DNA from: Glandiceps talaboti
Taxonomy: Eukaryota; Hemichordata; Enteropneusta; Spengelidae
Direction of reading: 5' to 3'
Length of the DNA: 64,000 nt
Assembly (NCBI RefSeq): GCF_964340395.1
Contig: NC_135564.1
Coordinates: forward strand, 6,490,361-6,554,360
Numbering within the stretch: the first letter of the stretch is position 1; the number at the start of each line of letters is the position of its first letter. Shown piece by piece: positions 47,001 to 59,000 of this stretch. Position numbers and translations under genes: made by a program. The notes under the pieces were generated by a model. That model was given only the letters and a program-made list of their open reading frames with translations. It did not search any database and was not told where the DNA came from.

Positions 47001-47324
47001 GACATTACTGGCACTGGTATAATTATGTTATTCTTCAATATTTTTCTTCATTCAGCCAGAAAATACTTGTGACTTAAGGTTTGTCACTATGATTTGCTAT
47101 GAAGGCCTCTTAGGTCACTCATATTTTTCTTGGCTGAATGAAGAAAAATATGGTGGAATAACATCTAGTTATTTTGTTGTAGTTCTTACATGAGAAGAAG
47201 AACGGCACCAAACCAAGGAAACGTATCAAGACAAGAAGGTAACATACATAGGTTTTCCACACACAATGAAGACAGTGATGATGAGAACGCTACATGGAAC
47301 GGCAATTCAACTCAGCAAATGTGA
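38995..47324 (+). CDS. UBXN4: UBXN4 (erasin), ER-anchored UBX-domain p97 adaptor, 11 exons
   Basis: Recruits p97/VCP to the ER for ER-associated degradation. Exons: 38995-39076, 39468-39573, 40328-40356, 41092-41210, 41661-41852, 42226-42518, 42950-43114, 44569-44671, 45193-45324, 45840-46105, 47183-47324; 1629 nt, 542 residues (human about 508), all phases consistent. Residues 1-112 are the thioredoxin-fold N-domain (MRWFEGSIPAAINSAKQQRS). Residues 113-176 are low complexity (poly-P, Q, A). Residues 177-328 are a charged coiled coil. Residues 329-407 are the UBX domain (RIQFRLPDGSS; YPRRRF replaces the usual FPR loop). GGIFSLIFAPFMWIWSFVVS in exon 10 is the membrane hairpin that inserts into the ER, with both ends cytosolic. 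The C-terminus ENATWNGNSTQQM is nearly that of human. Exon 10 also encodes a serine run by TCA repeats. Confidence 0.97.
39357..39386. repeat. Imperfect palindrome related to 53015-53052
   Basis: CATGGCTGTATTAGTGAGAA then TACATCCATG shares both arms with the perfect palindrome at 53015. Lies in UBXN4 intron 1. Confidence 0.65.
39900..40266. mobile_element. 367-bp TTAA-type MITE in UBXN4 intron 2
   Basis: TTAA flanks both ends (39896-39899 and 40267-40270). Inverted repeats of about 30 bp start AGGGGCACAGGCTGAGTTTA / AGGAGCACAGGCTCAGTTTA. TTAA target sites are typical of piggyBac and Kolobok elements; which of these mobilised it cannot be told. ORFs inside are shadows. It ends 61 bp before the microexon. 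Confidence 0.85.
40328..40356 (+). other. UBXN4: UBXN4 29-nt microexon (exon 3)
   Basis: Bounded by TTTGCAG and GTATCC, it encodes SESCKQFSQI and parts of the flanking codons. Joining it restores the family sequence into YPVVCMPVSFF in exon 4. It is required for frame (phase 2 to phase 1). Confidence 0.93.
40738..41090. repeat. 44-bp minisatellite abutting UBXN4 exon 4
   Basis: About eight copies of TTTGATACTCCTTAACTCAG then TCACTTTGTTCATGACTGGT. The last copy is cut at CACTTTGTTCA, and the next base G completes the 3' splice site of exon 4 at 41091. Confidence 0.93.
41927..41990 (+). mobile_element. MITE family B, partial copy
   Basis: ATTCCACAATATTTTTCTTC, then ATTCAGCTGAGAAAAATAC and GGTGACC, matches the left end of the copy at 47028. 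Lies in UBXN4 intron 5. Confidence 0.55.
42655..42845. mobile_element. ~190-bp foldback element in UBXN4 intron 6
   Basis: Inverted arms: TTGCTGTTGAGGGCTACACC with CCTCCAGCAGAGTC on the left, and the complement at right (42796-42843) with a C/G-run length difference. No coding capacity; no clear target duplication. Confidence 0.75.
43749..44098. repeat. (GT)n / (TATG)n / (GCAT)n compound microsatellite
   Basis: About 350 bp of GT, CTGT, GCATGCAT, TATG and GT runs in UBXN4 intron 7. The longest ORFs in the window run through it on both strands; they are Cys-Val / His-Thr repeat artefacts. Confidence 0.98.
45521..45647. repeat. 63-bp tandem duplication in UBXN4 intron 9
   Basis: CCTATGTTTGACCCTGGCCT through CATAGCTTTTTC occurs twice in tandem with no visible difference. 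Confidence 0.93.
47028..47165. mobile_element. MITE family B, complete copy in UBXN4 intron 10
   Basis: Outer arms TTATTCTTCAATATTTTTCT with TCATTCAGCCA and complement TGGCTGAATGAAGAAAAATA, then TGGTGGAATAA. An inner hairpin (TTTGTCACTATGATTTG...) matches the copy at 22452. Its right end is 18 bp from the exon 11 acceptor. Confidence 0.8.
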
Positions 47325-47794
47325 GTTGTGTGTGTATCAAGACAGCCTACAATGAAGGGGAGGAAGTTGAATCCACCACCTACAAGCATGCAATATGCTT
47401 CTACTTCAACTTCAAGACAAAACTGGGAACTTTTTTGAACATACCTAGGTGGTCCATAACTAGGATGTCTGCACTTCAATGATAAGATAGGGATGCTAAT
47501 TAATACCCACGATTTGTTATTGATTTACATTAACATTTGCATAATTTACATACAAGTTTACTAGACTCAAAGCTGGAACCGTGTTTGGTTTATTCTCCTC
47601 TGGGATCTTTCCAGCACATTTTTTAACTAGTTGTACTGTATGTATTCAATATGTACAAATCACTTGATCACTAGTCCCAATATACTGGTCATGTCTGCAT
47701 TCCGACCATTCAGTGTAGCCACTGTTGTTTGAAAGCTTATTGAAAGTTTATGATTTTACTGCAGCTAAATCCTGGACTAATACATTTAATTGTC

Positions 47795-47800
47795 AATAAA
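47795..47800 (+). terminator. UBXN4: Candidate UBXN4 poly(A) signal, proximal
   Basis: AATAAA 471 nt after the stop codon. No strong GT-rich element follows closely. Confidence 0.35.
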
Positions 47801-48023
47801 ACATACTCACAGCCATGCACTGATAGTCAGAAAATATTTTCTGCATTCTCTCTTTTTTTTTGTGGTTGAAAATATCAATTTTGATGGCCAACATAAAATA
47901 GTTATCAGTTCGAAAAGATTGGTTATTTGATGTTCTTATTACTACAACAGACACAGACTAGTCCTAGAAGTCATTTGTGTTCTTGTATTTAAGGTTCTGT
48001 GATAAGGAACTTTTGTAATAGTT

Positions 48024-48025
48024 AA

Positions 48026-48091
<66 letters not shown>
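48024..48091. repeat. (GTCT)n microsatellite
   Basis: Seventeen or so perfect CTGT units, probably inside or just beyond the UBXN4 3' UTR. Confidence 0.97.
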
Positions 48092-49145
48092 ACCACATCA
48101 TTAGTATCTCAATGACTGCTTGATGAATACTCAAATTTTGTACACAAACTGTATTATATCTGAAATGCAGAGATCTGACAAGCTATTTGTGTAAATATAT
48201 GCATATTAATTAGCTTAATTTGCATATAATTATTGTGGATACTTTGAATAATTATGATGTCTGATGTCGCTTCCTGTCATGTTTTACAGTTTCTCTGCTT
48301 TTACAGCCATGGTATTTTACTTGGTAAAAGCAATCAAACCTACATATAAGCACCATACTGAGCTGAGTCAGTACCCTGGGCACTTTCACCATAATGTTTT
48401 TTCAAAGTGGGGGTAGGACCCTCGCAGAGACACCCCTCCCCTGCAATGGGTGAAACTTACAAATATAGCTACAAAAGTACTGTGCCCTTGCGTGAGTGAG
48501 GGCGCTAATGCACTCACATGTACTGTTGATCGTGACTCTAAAAATAGTAAAGTTACCAGTGCTAGCATTTTGAATTTGTGCTGTTATTTTCTTTTCCGTG
48601 TAGATATTACATTTATGATCGATAGATTAACAGAAAATATTCAACAATTCCTCATCTGTAATATATATATATGATCAAACACATCTAATCAAGTGATTTG
48701 TGTAATGCCCTCCTTCATTACACTTTAGTTATTGATCATTAAGAGATAGCAAACTTATTGAAATTCTTTTGGTATTCAAATGTTATGCTGTCACCTTTGC
48801 AATGGAGAACAACACCCAACTGTACGTGAAGTCTGATACCCCATATGTTATATAGCGCCCTCTATTGGCTGCTTTGGCCGTCACTGATCAAATCCGAAAT
48901 GGAGGGGAGCTTTGTTTTCTGTATGCTGTATGTATTGAAGTCAGAAGGCTTATTATGTATGACAACAGAAAACAGTATTGAGAATGTTTAACAAAAGGTC
49001 ATAGTATTGTACTTGCACAGTTTCTCTCGATTGAATTTGTAATAACACAAAACTTGCCCCATGTATTGCTGGATGTCATGAATTGATTTTCTGATACATG
49101 TGAACACTAATTTCATGTGTTTTTCTCTGTACAGAAGTATTCTGC

Positions 49146-49151
49146 AATAAA
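49146..49151 (+). terminator. UBXN4: Candidate UBXN4 poly(A) signal, distal
   Basis: AATAAA followed 35-80 nt later by TGGTGTTTCTTGTGTGTATG and a long GT run, a textbook downstream element. If used, the 3' UTR would be about 1.84 kb. Confidence 0.45.
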
Positions 49152-49195
49152 CATACATGCTCTTCAAGTTTGACATGACATCTGGTGTTTCTTGT

Positions 49196-49229
<34 letters not shown>

Positions 49230-49309
49230 TGGGAAAGTTGGGAAAATCTATTTTCTTTCAAAGTAACTTTACCTATAGTTGACTTGATAATCTGCAATGA
49301 TACCATATT

Positions 49310-50231
49310 TTATTTGATGTCATCAGTGTTATCATTTATGACCATGTCTCCAAATTGGCTGTCATTGAGGTTGGACTGACTACAGTTTTCACACCTAAGT
49401 GAGTCCAGGAAGTTGTTGGCTTTGTACATAGCAACCAACAGTAGTAGTAGTAGCCTGTCTGGTGGTATGGCTTGATGAGTGGCTCCATAACATACCGCCA
49501 GGGTTGAGAACGTTACAGAGTTGCTCATCACCTCAGTGGAAAGGCTAACAAATACATGTGTGGTGAATCTCATGAAGAGTGTGAAGTCCATAGGAATAAC
49601 ATTAACCAGATGTGTGGTATTTTTAATCCCCAGACTAACATTATTTCTATGGGCTTCATGTGTGTATTGGGAGCTTTGCAAAAGATACATACAACAGTGA
49701 ACTCATGTCTATTGGAGAAAAGAAACAACACACAAAGTTAGCTTGTAATCTGCCACATGACCCAACGTGTCATGTATTTTATTAATTCCAAAAAAGTGAT
49801 AAATTACACCAGCAAATACTGCAAGTGCTTTATTATAAAGTTCCAACAATGTGGAAGTAGACTTGTATAAGTTAAGAACATGACTTAGAAAGTCAAATAA
49901 CATCTTGATAAATTTTAAATTTTTTCAGCCAAGACCCACAACAAATTCATTTGAAAAATACAAACACATTCAACTTCTAATGATAATAAATACTTGGATC
50001 TGGCAAAACTGTTGCACAGAATTTTAATAAAGTTTCTTTTTCCGTAACATAAGAGCAAACAACCTCATTGGCAAACTTGCCACACACAAGTAAAATGTGA
50101 ATTAAAAATGTCAAGTTTTGACCTGTGATGATGTAACGGTCTATAAGCTTGTCAGACCAATTTGAAAAGATACCGTTTAAGTTCAAGTTTAACACGACAC
50201 AGAAAACTGCGACCATGTAATATCTGAACAT
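49310..50231 (-). other. Possible unrecognised minus-strand coding exons
   Basis: Three successive minus-strand open stretches: 50231-49980 (SNWSDKLIDRYIITGQ... KETLLKFCATVLPD), 49903-49740 and 49690-49310. The last, 126 codons, reads NSVTFSTLAVCYGATHQAIP and later CENCSQSNLNDSQFGDMV, then ends in a stop overlapped by AATAAA. A plausible acceptor (TTTCTTTTCTCCAATAG) precedes it. Composition is not repetitive and is more protein-like than other ORFs here. I recognise no family, and the donor/acceptor phases between the three stretches do not join cleanly, so a decayed gene or chance is possible. Confidence 0.25.
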
Positions 50232-50570
50232 GTCTTACTTATCTGTAAAAGACTAGAATATCACAAATAGATATGAGATACTGTTGATTTGTTTGTAAAT
50301 TTAAGTTATCATATTTTTCATGTCTATACAATTTGGCATAGTGTAGTTTTCTATTTTTTAACTTAAATTACTTGATACTTTATATCGTTATCAAGTATGG
50401 ATGGATGGAAGAAGTTCATTGAAAGTCGTCAATTATTTTGTAATTATGGTGTTGACTCTAGTGTGAAGCACCAAGTTGCATCTGATTTTATTCTCATTGT
50501 ACATTGTATATGTCATGCTTGTGTTTGTCATAAAGACTTCACGCCTGTATTTCAGTGTCATTTATTATAA

Positions 50571-51025
50571 CAGGTTATCACCTCCATATGGCTAGTTGTG
50601 AGGTTATCACCTTCATATCATCAGCTGGTGTGAGGTTATCACCTTCATATCATCAGCTGGTGTGAGGTTATCACCTCCATACGATCAGCTGGCTTGAGGC
50701 TATCACCGCCATATCATTAGCTGGTATGAGGTTATCACCTCCATATCATCAGCTGGTGTGAGGTTATCACCTCCATATGACCAGGTTATCACTGCCATGA
50801 GATCAGTTGAGATTATCACCTCCATGTGATAAGCTGGTGTGAGGTTATCACCTCCATATGATCAGCTGGTATGAGGTTATCACCGCCATATGATCAGTTG
50901 ACATGAGGTTATCACCTCGATATGACCAGGTTATCAGTGCCATATGATCAGCTATCACCTCAATATGACCACTGCCATTTGATCAGCTGGTTATCACTGC
51001 AATATGATCAGCTGGCATGAGGTTC
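50571..51025. repeat. Minisatellite, ~31-bp unit
   Basis: About thirteen degenerate copies of GAGGTTATCACCTCCATATG then ATCAGCTGGTGT, decaying toward the right end. Confidence 0.93.
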
Positions 51026-52650
51026 TCATGTTCACATAATTAGTTGTCATGACTGTTATCACATATGATGCAAGGCATACAAGTTATATCAAACGTGATG
51101 AAGTTTACTTCATCTTACTGATACAAACTAACCATTGAGGTATGAGGTGATACCTGTTTTAAGATATCATATGACTATGCCCATCTAGATGTTTGATTGT
51201 GTTGTGTGGATTATTTGTAAAAATTACACAAATGTTGAAATTAGTTTTCATAAAATCCTGAAGTAAATCTTAAACCACAACATTTTGGAATTGAGGTGAC
51301 AGATACTTAGATTTTGCCATGCTGACTGACAGTGAATTTCAATGGCACTTGATCCTTATTGTTTCACTTGGGCATTTGAAACTACAGACCACACACATAT
51401 GGGCACAGGCATATGATAGCATCAAATAAATAATGTCTTTTCTCTTCTCTTTACAATTTATTGTGTTTTGTATACAACACATTCAACGCTGCAAACTTTG
51501 CCAGAAAAAGGCTCGCACCAGTAGAAAGTGAGATATTCTGATTGAGTGATCAGTGAGTGATACAAGTTTGTCATCATCATCATCATCATAGTCATCATTG
51601 TTATTATCATCATTGCTGTGAACAAGACCCGCTTGGAGAAATTTGTCATGATTTGTCTGCTCTTTTGCCTACTACCACTACTGCTACTAAACTACTATGA
51701 TTTCCACTAGAGACTTATTGAATCCTCTAATACACATACAGTACTTCAGTTGTTTTGTAAGGCCCACCAGTTCAAATCTTGCTAGTCAGTTAGGCTTTGC
51801 ATAGTGCTAAAATCAATTGTAAATTAAGAAATCATATATATTTAAGTGACTGTTTAAGTATACTGAAAGACTGATGAACCCGGAAAAAAATATGGATTGT
51901 GTTGTGCGATTTTGACAAAATGGTCCCTTTCTGAGCATTTTCAGTATCCAATTTGAAATAATACTAAGAATATTTCATCAGGCTAAAGACAGTATAGATG
52001 AAAATCCACTGTCAAATATCTATGTAATGTAATTCAAGGTACTTTGAATCTAAACACTATGCATAGCACTGCAGCGTCAACACTACCCATCAGATTTGTA
52101 CCATACCTGTATCTACCGAAATCCTGCACTTTGCAAGTTACATAACTTTCTATGCTCTCTCTCAATTGTCAATAGATGTACACAAAGTATGCAGCATGTG
52201 ATAATGCTTAGTCAAAGCCCGGTTATTGTTCTGTAGTAAAAGTGTGCACATCATTGACAATGTAAACAGTGTAGTAAACAAACTGGTATCTGAATAACAT
52301 GCGTTTCAAATATGATTTTGAATTCAAGATCATAGATATCTTTGACAAAGTATTCCATTGAGTCTATTTTTTGCTAAATACTAACTCAATCTCATTATCA
52401 GGTTTAGAACTCCATTGTAATATTTGAAGTAAATCAGAAATTTACTATGTAAATCAAACTGATCACGATTGTTACTGACCATTCTACACAGTCATGGAAG
52501 GTTATCAAAACTGTTCATTTCGTGTCATCTCTCACCATTACTGTGTTTTGTGTTTTCAATGGCACTATGATCATTTTGAGTTATCATGGATAACAATGGG
52601 TACATTAATATTCAGATACCAAAGTTGTATACCACTGGAGTAATAACATT

Positions 52651-52787
52651 TGTTCAGATACTGTAAAGTGAATACAAGGTATTTTAACGTTTTAAAGTAA
52701 TATTTCATAAAGTGATTTCACATCTGAGTTGTGGTAGTGTAAACTCAAATTTCAAAGTCCTGTATTCACTTCACAGTATTTCAACAT
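52651..52787. mobile_element. ~137-bp imperfect foldback
   Basis: Arms TGTTCAGATACTGTAAAGTG with AATACAAGG (left) and, complemented, TGTTGAAATACTGTGAAGTG with AATACAGGA (right). No coding capacity. Confidence 0.65.
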
Positions 52788-53014
52788 GTAGTCAGTCAAT
52801 TACAAGCTCTAATCACATTTGGTCAATTTAACAGAAAAGGACATTGATATATCCCTCTCTCACTACTAAATTGAAATAAGTTTCACCTATATCACTGAAT
52901 TTGTTGATCAATAAGTTTTAGTTTGTTACTCTGCCTGATTGCTTGAATTGCCTATATATTGGACTTTCTCTTAATTGACTGTTGTGTGCACATCAAATTC
53001 CAGGTGGTCCTCAG

Positions 53015-53052
53015 CATGGATGTATTAGTGAGATCTCACTAATACATCCATG
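53015..53052. repeat. 38-bp perfect palindrome
   Basis: CATGGATGTATTAGTGAGA followed directly by its exact complement, with no spacer (centre AGATCT). The arms match 39357-39386. Confidence 0.95.
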
Positions 53053-53287
53053 TCCTCATCAACACCTCTATGCAAGCAGGATTTTCTTTTTCTCTGGAAT
53101 GATGTCTACCTCCGATATTGTGTTTCAATTCTATACAACTAATTTGATTGAGTATTATGATATCTGTATACTATTCAAGGTGTACAAGATTAGAAAATTG
53201 ACAATGTCTGGTTTTCTTTTTCAGAGGTATTCATGTTTACTTAATAGACATATCATCATCATCATCACTGTATGGGTAATGACAGGC

Positions 53288-53376
53288 TGTCATATTGTTG
53301 AGCCCTATGAGGCTTCTAAACCAGTGAATATTGAGTGATAGCTGATAGGATGACATGAATGTCATACCTTACAGAC
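53288..53376 (+). mobile_element. MITE family A, nearly complete copy
   Basis: TGTCATATTGTTGAGCCCTA, then TGAGGCTTCTAAACC, and right end CATGAATGTCATACCTTACA then GAC. It matches the reverse complement of 22993-23097; the left terminal repeat is missing. Confidence 0.7.
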
Positions 53377-56000
53377 AAGGTTAATGTATAAGCTTGTAAT
53401 TGACTGGTGTAACAACAACATAAATTCCTAACTCATTATATATTGTAAACTGGTATATATAATAACATGCAGTCTTATTTTCATACACCACAAGATCTGA
53501 ATCACTACGGTCCAAACGTTTTTTTTGCAGTGTTTGTCATAAATTATAATAATTTTTTAAAATTGCTATACAATGTCTAGTATAATTATTCAAAAGTGAG
53601 ACTTGGTAGTTCTTATTTTGAGGATTTAGTCTCCAGTTTGGTTTTTGGGGAAAATCAGATTTGTCATACTTTTTATAAGTCGCATTTGTTCTAGTATTCA
53701 TAGAGGACTGGTAAATTTAGTGAAGTTTGAAAATGATGCAAATGATGGGTTACTTCTTTCAGTATAATATGCGACTGTAGAATAAATGTGATATGGTACG
53801 TATCTCAGCCAAAATACACTTACAAAAGTGATAGCATAAGGGTTCTTGTTTCTGCAAAATTACAACTGTATATTGACATTATGTAATAGGTACTTATTTC
53901 AGTGAAAACACAACTGCATGTTAAATTTCCAGTTTACAATACATTAACATAAACCCCTCAAGGATGCTTTCTTTCACTGGTGGGCCATTACCTATATTAT
54001 TATAAAGTCTGCTATTGCAACTGTTCAACCCTGAATTATATAATATTGACACATCTACTCAATTCATCTAACATAAAAACATCAAAAAATCTTGGAATAA
54101 AATATTCAGAATAAGTACAAGACAAAATCTGATTGCAAAAAACCTTATATCTTAAATAGTTCAATTCAACCTCATCCATATAAATGGTGATAATTTTAAA
54201 ATTATTTAACACTAGAATTCCATTCTTAATTAACATAAATACTTCAAAGTAAGCACAAAGCTAGAAGACCAATGAATTGAATGAAATGCAAAAAACAACA
54301 CAAAAAAGTTTTAACCTGTTTGATAAAGAACCACTCCTTAATAACTGATTTATAGAACTTTGTTTTCAAAACTAGAATAAAGTTTGGCAGATGAATAAAT
54401 CTATCTACATACTGTTATGTAACAATTGAATATCATATCAATGATATATCTTATTACTATCCTACACTACTCCAACATAAACAGAATACTTTTAACCTCT
54501 CTGGAAGTATTCACTGCTTTAATTGAATAAATGATTTTAGGAATTCTTCAAAAATGGCATGCACATAAAAAGTAACACTGTAAGTTAGATCATTGCATTT
54601 CTTATGTTCAAGTTTTGATTGCAGAATTAAAATGGTTTTGCACCGACTACATTGTCTAGAACTGACCCGAACATTGCTTGTATTTTGTTTTTGTGCATGT
54701 GTCAGGCAGAGTTGTGAAAGAGTGAGTGTTTGTACTATTGTGTGTCTTATATGTTTGATATGATGTTGCTTTACGTTTAGCACCTGTGAAGTGTGGCTGA
54801 TACAAAAACTGTCCTGCTGTGACCAAAGTGTGTGATGTTGTTTGACACTACCCATGACTTATTTGAATGTATATATAAAGATATTTTATGAAGGTCAACA
54901 CACTTAGATTGCTCATTTACTTTTATTACAATTTTTTTTCTTATGATTTTTCATTGATTTTCTATCAACTGTTTTTCTAATCATGTCACATTATCAGATG
55001 ATTTGAAAACATTTCTGGATTTGGGGAGATTGTCGTAGGTGATAATCGCATATTACTTGTAGTAATGACAATTTAGAAACAAGCCATGCAAAGAGGTCAC
55101 ATTATTTGGTAAAAATTCATCAACTTCATCTCTTTACTGAATTTTTTATTTCTTTTTTTTTATCGGCTGTAAATGGCAGTTTACTAGAACTTACTTACGC
55201 TTCGATTTTCGCAAACATTCAAAACATAGTGAATACATGCGATTCAAAGCTTTATAATGCTTTCGTTTTTCAAAATTTTTGCAAATGTTCAGAACACTAA
55301 ATAAATATTATTCAATATTTTTTCGCTCAAATAACAGAAATTTGAAAAACAATTATAGGTAGCTGAGTATGTTTGCCTGAGTGTGTGTGTGTGTGTGTTT
55401 GTTACTCATAATGATGATAGAACTTTGAAAAGACATTTATGGGTAGCTGTAGTGTGTTTGCCTGAGTGTGCGTATGTGTGAAGCGTATGTGTACTGCAAT
55501 ACAAGATAGTATGAAACCACTGAATGTATGCAGATGCCTGCATATAAAACCACACCATACCTGTATACCTGTATGGTATAATACTCAGTTCTAACAAAGC
55601 ATACTGTGTAAATTTCAAGTACAATTCAAAATGTTTGCACTTTCAAGGTTTATCTGTACTAGGTATGTAATTGATTGTATAAATTGAGAATAACAGAGTG
55701 CTCAACACCCTAATATTTGATTCTGTTTTCCTAACAGTGCAAAAATGTTAACCAGAAAAAAAAATGTTTTGTATTCTGTACTGTATATATAAAGAAAACT
55801 TGTTCTGTGAACACAACAGAAATTATATGCTTGTTGTAGCATTTCATGCAATATACTACAAACTATTGTGTGTTTTGTAGTCGGTGCTTTGGTCATAAGA
55901 ATCAGATTAATACTTGACTTTGACCAAGATCATTAGACTTGATTGATATTCAGAGTCACTATCAACTATTTTTAGACAAACCTGGAACTTTTAAAACATC

Positions 56001-59000
56001 AATGCTAAAATTGAATGATTTCAACATCCAAGATAAAAATCTTCTTTGCATCTGATTTTCTTAATAATGTATACAACTATTGCTTTGACTCAACTTACTA
56101 CTGACACTGCTGTCACTCTCTCTCCTTTAATAAGAAATATTCTAGATTCACAGTCAAAGTCTGTGAACTAAATGCCAAACAAGGAAACTACTGGCACTGA
56201 GTAAAAACAGTCAGTAATGTCATATTCCGATTACCTATTTTGCTGCCATTTTCCAAAGAACAACTAAAAGTAGGGAAAATGAGGGCTAATTTTTCGTTGG
56301 ATGTCAATCAAATGGTTGTACGTACACAAAGCATTTAACAAGTTGAAGGTAAAACGAAGACTGTAGGTTCATTACAGGAAAACAGAAATATCTGAACTGC
56401 TCTCATACAACTGGAAATGTTTTGCAGGTTGAAATAATGCTGTATGTCACCATGTTTATGCAACAGTTATTAACTCTTCTAGCCCATATTTGCGGTCCAA
56501 ATTTTCATTTGCTTGTGAACAGTATCCCTGATTGGACAAACTATACAATATTTATAGTTTTTTTAGCTAAACGGAATATGACATTTTTCTGATTTCTGTA
56601 TCAATATTTTGTGTCCATACCCTAAATTTGCTATCATGGCAGAAAATTCAAGAAATACAAGAGAAAAAAAACACACACACAAATATTCCCTTACTGGGAT
56701 AAGGTGCAGTACAATCCATTACAAAAAAATATGTGAAAGACACAATAAGGTTGACTAAATTAAGCCAAAGAGGAAAACTACTAGAACTGTTCTTGTGGCA
56801 TAAAGGTACAAAGCTGTTTAGATTTCTTCAGTACTGAATAAAGTTACGTAGCATAGGGTATTTGGACGACAATGACTGCATGAGCAACCTTTGCTCATCA
56901 TTATAGAGGTCTACATCACCTCAGAATAACACTTCAAAGTGTGCCAATTTAACTCTACAACATCCATTTTTGTTTACCGATGAAAGACTCAGTTGAAATA
57001 TCTATATCTACCGTACATCATATTTGTGTACTTCTACTGTGCAGACTCTTAGAACCAAGTTCCTACTAACTAATATTTATACCTCTACAATATTACTTTT
57101 AAAGTCATATCTCTTTCATAGATAGACAAGTAACTCTACCTTTAAACACACATTAAAATCAATTTTGGAAAATTGAAACACTAAAAAGTTCGGTCAGAAA
57201 ACATCGTTTTCAAGCAAACTGTACCAATGAAACATGATTTTGTGTGTGTTTTGTGTAAACCTTTGCTCCCAGCTGCCAAGTGTATATAGAAATATAAAAG
57301 ACTGCATATAGTTTTATTATTGTATAATGTGCTGCTCTCCGTTACACGGTTTGGCTAAAGGCAAGCTTAAAGCACCTAAAACTGTAGAAAGACCTGAAAA
57401 CTGCATATTAGTAAGAAAGTTACAAATTGCTAGTATAATAAGGAATGGAAAATATATCCCTGTGTCAATCCAAGATGCTTGAATATCATACTTTTCATCT
57501 ATCAAAGTTTACACTAAAAAAGACAAAATAGTGATTTTCTTATAACTATTTAAAAACTAAGAAACCAGACCAATTTGTACAAATATGAAGCCTTAAATGT
57601 GTGAATCCCCTCTTCAAAAAATATTAGTAAAAATGTTCAAAATAACGCAATGCATATTTTATGTTAGTTAAACATAAGCACTAAAATTTATCATAATTTA
57701 CGAACAATCTCTGAGTCAATATGGCACATAAGTGCATTTTCATTATTAAAGTGTCAGCACTCTTTTTTTAAAAGACAAACACAGAACTTAGAGTTAGAAA
57801 AATAATTAATTAGCTGCTTAGCTGATAAATAGAACTAGAGATAAAGTACCCTAAATAGGGGAAAATAAACAAACAAGGTGTCATACTCTACAGTGTTTTA
57901 CTTAAAATTGAAAATAATTTATAATAATTTAGGTAACGCTTGCAAAGTTATTGCTCACTAACTAACACACTACTACTGGCTGTTTGACATTTAACTAAAA
58001 ATACTTAGGGAAGTTAGGTAAAGTCTAAAGGTATGGACTGAAGTATAAGCTTGCTACTTATGTACTCATTTATTCCCTGATATGCAGTTAATATGACAGA
58101 CACTGGGAAGATTGCCTCAACTTTTTTTAACTTCAGAAAACGAGTGGTATTTCATGATCAAGGTGATAGTTATTCCTGTTTCTAATCCATGTATGAGTTT
58201 GACGAGAGATTTTAACTTTCTCTGAGCCATTTCTCGATTAAGTATAATGAGAGATTTAAACACTTTCTCTGAACCATTGCAAGATTAAGTATCACAAGAG
58301 ATTTACTTTCTCTGTGCAAATCCTATATTAAGTATAATGAGAGACTTAAACTTTCTCGGAGCCATTTCTTTACTGGCATATCTGTAAATCGCCTTTTGTC
58401 TATTGCCTGTTTTAAATCTGACTGGCTCAACAGTTATTCTGTATATCAAAGGGCATGATCACTGAATTATATCCAAATGAGAAATTTGAAAAACATTAAT
58501 CCAATATTTGAATTAATTACTCACACTCTCCTCAGCCCTAATTATACATTCTCTTTTAAATCTTGAAACTGAACACACTTCTTAGTAACTGATTTTTTGA
58601 AATATTTAACATCAAACATGAAGATTATGATTGAAAAGTTGAACTCTAACAGTTGCATTGCTGTGCATTTCATTTCACGTCCGTGAATAGCCTTTACGCG
58701 TCTTATCTTTAAAATGTCACTTTTGTCTACGCCACAATTTATTTTGAACTGGCAATGATTTGAGTGCCATTAAGGAAATTCAAGAATCAGTGATCATGCC
58801 CTTTCTGTGCAGATATTATTGTTATTGTGTTTACTATATGTAGAGTCAGCCTATGCATGAGGTAAATTTATTGGCAACCACTCACAAGTGGCAAAAATTA
58901 TTATATGTCCTAATCTATCAAAACACTATGGTAAGTATCATAAACTTACTACAATTACAGCTCTACTAACTATCTCTCCATTTTATTCCTGCAGCAAATA

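Larger units (their letters stand above)
51026..56000. other. No supported gene
   Basis: AT-rich. The longest ORFs (plus 52982-53338, minus 54511-54855) have no recognisable domain, and the first runs through a palindrome and a MITE. Contains the foldback at 52651-52787, the palindrome at 53015-53052 and MITE family A at 53288-53376. Confidence 0.5.

Noticed and set aside
50571-51025. Regular ~31-bp repeats resembling a CRISPR array
   Set aside because: No spacers between copies; an ordinary decaying minisatellite.
52982-53338. 118-codon plus-strand ORF
   Set aside because: It runs through the perfect palindrome and a MITE family A copy, so it is not a conserved gene.
54511-54855. 114-codon minus-strand ORF
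   Set aside because: No domain, His/Gln/Cys-rich, no splice partners; likely chance.
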